Below, piece by piece: positions 7,512-11,569 of a DNA stretch of 11,569 nucleotides. Each line of letters opens with the position of its first letter. The stretch's first letter is position 1. The position numbers and the translations under genes were made by a program. Source of the DNA: Euperipatoides rowelli (lineage: Eukaryota; Onychophora; Udeonychophora; Euonychophora; Peripatopsidae); assembly GCA_003024985.2 (NCBI GenBank), contig PXIH01S0001071.1; one strand, given 5' to 3'. Below the pieces are notes generated by a model. The model worked only from the letters and a program-made list of their open reading frames with translations. It had not been told where the DNA came from and did not search any database.

Positions 7512-8350
7512 GTGCCTGAATTTGAATTTGTTATTGAGATTAGAGATATTGAAAAGGCTTGTGGTGCGTTAAACAAAAGAGCTGGAGTGGGACCGGATAG
7601 CATGTCGATAAGGATTATCAATAATTTGCTCATGTGTTCTTTCCTATATTCAAAAGTTTATTTGTTTATGTTTAAGGCTTATTTTGTCCTGAAGGGGAAA
7701 AGGTCTATTAAAGATAATCTAGTAATAAAGGGAATTGATTCGTTTAAACCTATCACAACTTTGAACTGTGACGTGAGAATTTTCTCTAAGATCTTGTTGG
7801 TAAAATGAAGAGTAAAATTATGGATGCTGTTTCGTCTATGCAGTTCGATTTACCCGGCAGAAACATTCATAATCTCATTTCTGTTCTTCTGCATACATTT
7901 AGCTATAATGAAGTTTAACCGAAAGTTATGTAAACATTATTGTTTTGTGTGACATCGCGAAAGCATTTGACACTGTTTCACACTCTTATTTACTACAGAA
8001 GATTATTCAATTATTTGGAGATTCTGCGCTATCAAGGGGCATTATTAAATATGTGACAAATAAAGAATTTGTTCCTAGACTTGGGAATATCACTCTACAA
8101 CATATTCATGTGAGCAGAAGTATTGCACAAAGATCCATGTTTTTTTGCGTATATTTGGATTTACTGAGATTCCTGATTTGAATCTTGGAATTGCGGTTGA
8201 CTTGGGAATATACGTCTCGATGCTTGCATACTTGATGATTTTGTCATTATGTTAAGGGACAGCAAGGACATTGACAAAATTTTACAAGTCAGAGATGGCT
8301 TTGGCAGAAGAACAGGAACAAATATCAATAGGAAAAAATCTGTATTCTAT
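7512..8350 (+). other. Reverse-transcriptase domain of LINE ORF2
   Basis: Visible motifs: FVIEIRDIEKACGALNKRAG then GPDS (finger region), SFKPITTLNCDVRIFSKIL, SMQFDLPGRNIHNLISVL, and the catalytic A box CDIAKAFDTVSHSYL with both Asp present (GAC 7951-7953 and 7969-7971). The B box VSRSIAQRSMFF has lost several residues compared with the usual RG-x-RQGCPLSP pattern. The C box has SMLAY followed by a one-base frameshift and then DDFVIM: the two catalytic Asp codons (GAT GAT, 8234-8239) are intact but out of frame with the Tyr. TGTNINRKKS marks the start of the thumb. Confidence 0.85.
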
Positions 8351-8399
8351 AGTCCAATGATGAACTGTGTTGTGAGGGGTCTTGGCACATCTTTATCAG

Positions 8400-9386
8400 A
8401 AAAGTTTTTTGATGCCCTTTTTCATTTATCGGATCTGCTCCGATTAGAAAAATTTCTAGTGAGTTTCTGGAGAACTTACGGGTGTCGATTGACCAGATGA
8501 AGTATCGAAGACTTTCAATCATTCAGAAGATTCAGATTGCAAATGTTTTTTTGTTTACTTTCAAAGCTTAATTACTTTGTGTTACACAATAAGCTGACTG
8601 CAACGTTTAATAAAAGGATTACTGTGTTGTTAAACAGATTTATTTGGGGAAGAAGAGAACAATGCTAGCAAATGAAGTTATGACTTTGCCTGTTTCCATG
8701 GGGGGTTTGGGGTTACATTCATCCAAGATTAAAAAAATAGGATGGCATTGTTTGTTTTTATTGAATGCAGTTGAGGGCAATTAGGTGGAAGTGGTTGAGC
8801 CTTCGGACACTCCACCGTTTGTGTTGGAGTTATGTGGTAGGAGGTTTAACATTGGGAGCTTTATATTTAGGCTACTAAGCATACAAGGCTTTTATTTGCT
8901 TTGAAGGGATTTTTCAAGAAATAGTTTTATATATACCTAACAGATTGTCATATTTAGCCTTTTCTATGCTAAGTGTAGTATGGTTCATAATGATAACTTT
9001 TTTTATATGTCAAAGATTAGAAAGTGTGAGATCTGGAGAAGAGCTGCCCCTGGTAGTGTATTTTCTAAGATCTATTTTCAGATTTTTTCTTACGAACTTG
9101 TGGCCGATAGGGAGATATAACAATATCATTATCTTCTGTAAGTGTCCAGAGGATTTAGTACACCTGTAAGTATTTTAATAATTTTAAAGTGTGGTGTCAA
9201 GGTGTGCTGGACATAGTCCTACCTGTTACTAGGTGTGAACAAAAAAAATATATTTTAATTGTATTAATTTTCAAGATTATTTGGGATGTTAGATGTGCAA
9301 TGGTATTTGAGGGAGACTGTACTGATCCTTTCCAGTTTTTTAGGACCAGGGTTACAAAATTACTTTGTAATGATGTAAAATTTTGA
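8400..9386 (+). other. LINE ORF2 C-terminal region
   Basis: After the reverse transcriptase come MKYRRLSIIQKIQIANVF, LLNRFIWGRR (with a frameshift and a premature TAG just after it), TMLANEVMTLPVSMGGLGLHSSKIK and, further on, FCKCPEDLVHL and KIIWDVRCAMVFEG. The N-x-FIWG...GGLGL series and the C-x-C...EDLVHL...IW-x-R-x-x-vFe tail are characteristic of L1/Tx1-type ORF2 and support the clade call. One of the usual Cys positions of the terminal zinc-binding motif is not evident. The frame ends at TGA 9384-9386 (some neighbouring frames end a few bases on). Confidence 0.7.
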
Positions 9387-9553
9387 AATTTGATTTGTGG
9401 TGTCAAAATTGGATAATAAAACTATTAGGAATAAGAAATATATGATAATATATTGTATTTAAGTAGTTATGCATGTACTAACTTATATTAAGCGGTGCTT
9501 AATATTTTTATTTATATACGGTACTTTATTAAAAATGAAAAATAAAATATATT

Positions 9554-9576
9554 AGATGGGTGAGAGCGCCCCATCT
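9554..9576 (+). other. 3' hairpin of the LINE, directly before poly(A)
   Basis: AGATGGG (9554-9560) pairs perfectly with CCCATCT (9570-9576) around the loop TGAGAGCGC. The hairpin is two bases (GC) from the 15-A tail. A compact G/C stem with a purine-rich loop at the very end of the element, in an otherwise A+T-rich 3' UTR, suggests a reverse-transcriptase recognition structure. That the stem is still perfect while the ORFs are ruined is notable, though chance survival is possible. Confidence 0.65.
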
Positions 9577-9578
9577 GC

Positions 9579-9593
9579 AAAAAAAAAAAAAAA
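9579..9593 (+). repeat. Poly(A) tail marking the 3' end of the LINE
   Basis: A run of 15 A residues follows the 3' hairpin and is taken as the retrotransposition tail. AATAAA occurs about 40 bases upstream (9540-9545). The sequence after it (GAAACACTC) would contain the target duplication, but no convincing match was found near 5000-5110. Confidence 0.7.
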
Positions 9594-9822
9594 GAAACAC
9601 TCAATTTTAAAATTAGTTTAAATACTTTACAATCGCTTTTGCAAATAAATTCATACTCTTTAAAACAATAGTATAAGCCTCTTATTTTATCTTTATTTGG
9701 TCACTTCCAAAAATTTATCCTACATTGTTTACCAACGATTGTTGAAATGTTCCAGTACCGATACTTACTTAAGTCTAGTAAGTGTGAAAGCAAGCACTTT
9801 AAGAAAAATAAAAAGCACAAAC
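9594..9822 (-). other. Start of SLC39A9 intron 1, no other feature seen
   Basis: A+T-rich sequence between the splice donor of the host exon and the LINE poly(A). Nothing with coding or RNA-gene character was recognised. Confidence 0.4.
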
Positions 9823-9828
9823 ACATAC
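9823..9828 (-). promoter_or_regulatory. Splice donor GTATGT of SLC39A9 exon 1
   Basis: Reads GAG|GTATGT on the minus strand, a strong animal 5' splice site. It falls in phase 0, exactly after codon 32 of the open frame, where similarity to ZIP9 stops being continuous. Confidence 0.8.
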
Positions 9829-9924
9829 CTCAGACAGGGTGAATGCTAAAGGAATAGAACCAGCAATATAACAACCTATTAACATTGCTAAAGAAAGTCC
9901 TATTAAAACCCACATTTCATCCAT
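9829..9924 (-). CDS. SLC39A9: Zinc transporter ZIP9, first coding exon (partial gene)
   Basis: The exon encodes 32 residues, beginning MDEMWVLI and continuing GLSLAMLIGCYIAGSIPL, then AFTLSE. The S-LAML-x-GCY-x-AG-x-IPLA pattern and the MD start align without gaps to the N-terminus of vertebrate ZIP9 as I know it, including the SE at the end. ZIP9 is a ZIP-family zinc importer of Golgi and plasma membrane, which in vertebrates also acts as a membrane androgen receptor. This exon supplies most of transmembrane helix 1 (hydrophobic from about residue 5 to 28). The start is supported by the optimal context AACCATGG and an in-frame TGA five codons upstream (9939-9937). A GTATGT donor follows in phase 0. 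No exon 2 was recognised at 1-9822, so intron 1 is probably at least 9.8 kb or the gene continues outside the window. The exon is intact, unlike the relics around it. Confidence 0.9.
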
Positions 9925-9958
9925 GGTTAGAGCAAGTCAAAAAAGCCCAACAGGGCAT
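9917..9958 (-). promoter_or_regulatory. Upstream ORF overlapping the SLC39A9 start
   Basis: On the minus strand an ATG at 9958-9956 (context TAGGCATGC) opens a 13-codon frame whose TGA (9919-9917) lies inside codons 2-3 of SLC39A9, out of frame with it. If transcription starts upstream of 9958, ribosomes using this ATG would pass the main start, lowering ZIP9 translation or making it depend on leaky scanning. The main ATG has the better context. The transcription start is unknown, so the effect is inferred. Confidence 0.4.
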
Positions 9959-10100
9959 GCCTAGAGTCTCGTTCTAATGTTTGCATTATTTTTGTCATTA
10001 GATGTAATTTATTTAAATTTATTATTATCTTGATAAAATATTTTGTTTATATTAGGATATTTAATGAAGATTTAACAAAATTTAATATATTTGAACTATA

Positions 10101-10393
10101 TCTCGCGAATTATCAAGTATTAACGAGATTAACGCCATTTTGTTTTGGCTTTTTTTATCAATTTCCCGAGTAAAATTCGAAGCAATATAACAGCTTCAAA
10201 ATATTCTTCAGCAATGGTAGATTTTTATTTAATCAGGCAACATTTATAACCAAATATTTGTTATTAATGCATTTATTCTATAAAGAATGTTTGTAAAGAT
10301 AATTTATAGATAGATCATTTTTGTTATATTAAGCGTTTTAAATTCGCCATTATTGTTTGTTGTTAATCCGTTGTGTAAAATCTTGCGCGCCAT
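10101..10393 (-). promoter_or_regulatory. Candidate SLC39A9 promoter: CTCGCGA element and three ATGGCG (YY1-like) sites
   Basis: CGCCAT, which is ATGGCG on the gene strand, occurs at 10133-10138 (as CAAAATGGCG), 10345-10350 (AATGGCGA) and 10388-10393 (AATGGCGCGC). CAAAATGGCG matches the YY1 consensus closely. TCTCGCGA at 10101-10108 resembles the TCTCGCGAGA core-promoter element of animal housekeeping genes. CpG dinucleotides, scarce elsewhere, cluster here. There is no TATA box at a convincing position. All sites lie 180-470 bases upstream of the ATG. Function is inferred from motif identity, clustering and location. Confidence 0.45.
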
Positions 10394-10449
10394 TAATTTG
10401 TTTTTGTTTTCTTATTGAAAATAATATTAAGTACTTAATTATTTTAAAT

Positions 10450-11300
10450 TTAATGCTAATTATAGAACGTTTATAATTCAGGCAAGTTCAGACTCGTAGT
10501 GTTGTAACCAAGATCATATTTCTAACTAGGCTTAGTTAGGAATGCATCCAAATATTTTGGAGAGTAGTTTCCTATATTAGATATTTCTTATTCTTAAAAA
10601 TTACATAGCCTAAGAAACGAATGCTAAAGTATATTTTCCCTTGGTTTAGATTTAGGATAATTGAAAAAGTAAAACGGTTTAGATAATCGGCTTAATCTTT
10701 ATTTATTCAATGTAATATAGGTTAATGCTCTTATAGGCTATTTGAAAACAAAAATTATTAATTGAATAAAATTTTTTTTTCATAGAAGTCCTAGCAGGTT
10801 TAAATTGATTTTAGTAGGCCTGTTTAGTGAAATTATTAACGAATTTAGTTTAACATACTGTTTACATAATAAAATTTCGATAACTAACCTCCAGACGAAC
10901 TATCAATAACTATTTTTTTTTTAAATTGATCCAAGTTTTTTTGAAAGTCAATTTAAGGCCCAGCAAATTCATGATAGCTGCATTAAACAGAATTTGAGCA
11001 TCTATAAACTTTTAAAGCTAATGATATTTACTAGAGACATTAATTTGTTGCTTTTTTTTTTTTTAAATGCATATAATTTTTAGCAGCCAGAATATTTCCA
11101 GATATCAAAGTAATGTNAAGTGGACCCCTATAATTGTTAAAATTATTAGTGATGTAACTCGTCATGACATCTTCAAAACTTTTTCAGTGTAAAAGTAATT
11201 ATACAGAAGATTGATAGTATTGAAAGAAGCGCCTAAGACCAAATCCAAGATTCTTATTGGGAAGGATATACAATTGTGTTTCATCAAAAGTTGATGGTAA
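10450..11300. other. Intergenic or upstream A+T-rich sequence
   Basis: Upstream of the host promoter region. It has one near-copy of the TAGGCCTA palindrome (TAGGCCTG, 10815-10822), T runs near 10910-10922 and 11052-11064, and a single undetermined base at 11117. No gene, RNA or transposon ends were recognised. Confidence 0.4.
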
Positions 11301-11323
11301 AACTTGTGGCTAGAAAGCAATTC

Positions 11324-11530
11324 TGAGCACAGCAGATTTCATCCACTTATCTGAAGCTCCCTCTATTGAGAATATTGTTCTATCGTAAAAGAAGGTTGAA
11401 ACTGCGATCTGTCACTCCCATCACAGCATCGCCATTCTACCTGATTGTAGAGAATGTATCTCCCGGTATGCTGAATTTTTTAGCAATTTATTTATTTTTT
11501 TACAGGCCATTCAACCTCTGATGATTTGTT
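11324..11530 (+). other. Unidentified open stretch, possible exon or repeat fragment
   Basis: On the plus strand about 68 codons stay open from just after a TGA at 11321-11323 to TGA 11528-11530, reading AQQISSTYLKLPLLRILFYR, then KRRLKLRSVTPITASPFYLI, then VENVSPGMLNF. There is no ATG near the start. The base composition (more G+C than around it, 11320-11470) sets it apart from its surroundings. I do not recognise the protein; the minus strand also carries a partly open frame (RMAML, then FFYDRTIFSIEG). It could be an exon of a neighbouring gene, part of a transposon, or chance. Confidence 0.2.
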
Positions 11531-11569
11531 AATGTCTTAGCAAGGTATAGCTTAAGCTTTTAATTAGCT

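Larger units (their letters stand above)
6279..9388 (+). pseudogene. LINE ORF2 (endonuclease / reverse transcriptase), multiply broken
   Basis: The start is most likely ATG 6279 or 6282, just before VKFLSLNIKGFNNKAK, the conserved beginning of the APE-like endonuclease; an upstream ATG in this frame at 6225 precedes an unlike segment. Open pieces follow in changing frames: 6279-6440, 6437-6628, about 6605-6727, 6718-7086, 7200-7499, 7512-7808, about 7805-7918, 7945-8181, 8160-8237, 8228-8500, about 8400-8570, about 8620-8790, 8945-9169 and 9189-9386. Together they span about 1,030 codons, close to the length expected for a Tx1/L1-type ORF2. The protein would nick target DNA and copy the element RNA onto it (target-primed reverse transcription). 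The number of breaks excludes function. Spacing to ORF1 (about 110 bases) fits a separately translated second frame. Confidence 0.85.
5060..9593 (+). mobile_element. Nearly full-length, decayed Tx1-like non-LTR retrotransposon
   Basis: The element has the two-ORF plan of an APE-type LINE: a 5' leader, ORF1 with a CCHC zinc knuckle, ORF2 with endonuclease, reverse transcriptase and a C-terminal region, a short 3' UTR with a hairpin, and a terminal poly(A) of 15 residues (9579-9593). The motif set (SFKPITTLNCD, QFDLPGRNIHN, NRFIWGRR, MGGLGLHSSKIKK, PEDLVHL) points to the L1/Tx1 group, most like Tx1-clade elements, rather than CR1/Jockey. Every domain is recognisable, but about every 100-400 bases there is a stop or frameshift, so it is an old copy that kept its length. 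The 5' end is uncertain because no target duplication could be matched to the sequence after the poly(A). It is inserted antisense to SLC39A9. Confidence 0.85.

Noticed and set aside
8325-9406. Minus-strand open frames over the end of LINE ORF2
   Set aside because: Antisense shadows of the reverse-transcriptase thumb and C-terminal coding regions.
5060-9593. A domesticated or active retrotransposon protein
   Set aside because: Stops and frameshifts throughout both ORFs and altered endonuclease residues exclude a working protein; no single domain keeps an unbroken frame beyond about 120 codons.
9823-9924. Processed (retrocopied) ZIP9 pseudogene
   Set aside because: The open frame stops exactly at a strong GTATGT donor with intron-like sequence after it, and promoter-like sites lie upstream; a retrocopy would continue into exon 2.
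1-11569. tRNA, rRNA or snRNA genes
   Set aside because: No A/B-box arrangement, cloverleaf or conserved rRNA/snRNA block was recognised by eye on either strand.

Overview
This is A+T-rich (roughly 70% by eye) animal nuclear DNA. It has no bacterial gene organisation, one recognisable host exon, and many decayed transposable elements. The likely source is an invertebrate. The evidence is a Tx1-like and a CR1/Jockey-like LINE, hAT-type elements, an A+T-rich background, and an unusual excess of the palindrome TAGGCCTA. The species cannot be named from the sequence.

The only confidently recognised host gene is on the minus strand near the right end. A 32-codon first coding exon (9924 down to 9829) matches the N-terminus of the zinc transporter ZIP9 (SLC39A9). 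It has a strong Kozak context, an in-frame stop just upstream, and a GTATGT splice donor immediately after it. Its 5' UTR and promoter should lie at about 9925-10450. That stretch holds three copies of CGCCAT (ATGGCG on the gene strand), a CTCGCGA element, and an upstream ORF overlapping the main start. No second exon is seen, so 1-9828 is probably all or part of a large first intron that has filled with transposons.

Layout: (a) 1-800 holds a DNA-transposon end, a 46-codon BED zinc-finger transposase fragment and a G/C hairpin. (b) 1108-1798 is a hAT-type MITE with a perfect 8-bp target duplication. (c) 1875-2850 is an antisense LINE 3' half with a YADD box and C-terminal region. (d) 2860-3780 is A+T-rich with little recognisable. 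(e) 3789-4284 is a probable second MITE with an internal tandem repeat. (f) 4487-4627 is an antisense LINE endonuclease fragment. (g) 4640-4834 is the 3' tail of a sense-strand LINE or SINE. (h) About 5060-9593 is an almost full-length but dead Tx1-like LINE: ORF1 with a CCHC knuckle, ORF2 with endonuclease, reverse transcriptase and C-terminal region, then a 3' hairpin and poly(A). (i) 9594-9828 is the start of the host intron. (j) 9829-10450 is the exon and promoter. (k) 10450-11569 is unassigned sequence with one unidentified open stretch.

No working novel multi-gene system was found. The most useful results are the host exon with its promoter architecture, the exactly bounded hAT MITE, the Tx1-like LINE with its 3' hairpin, and the TAGGCCTA excess.
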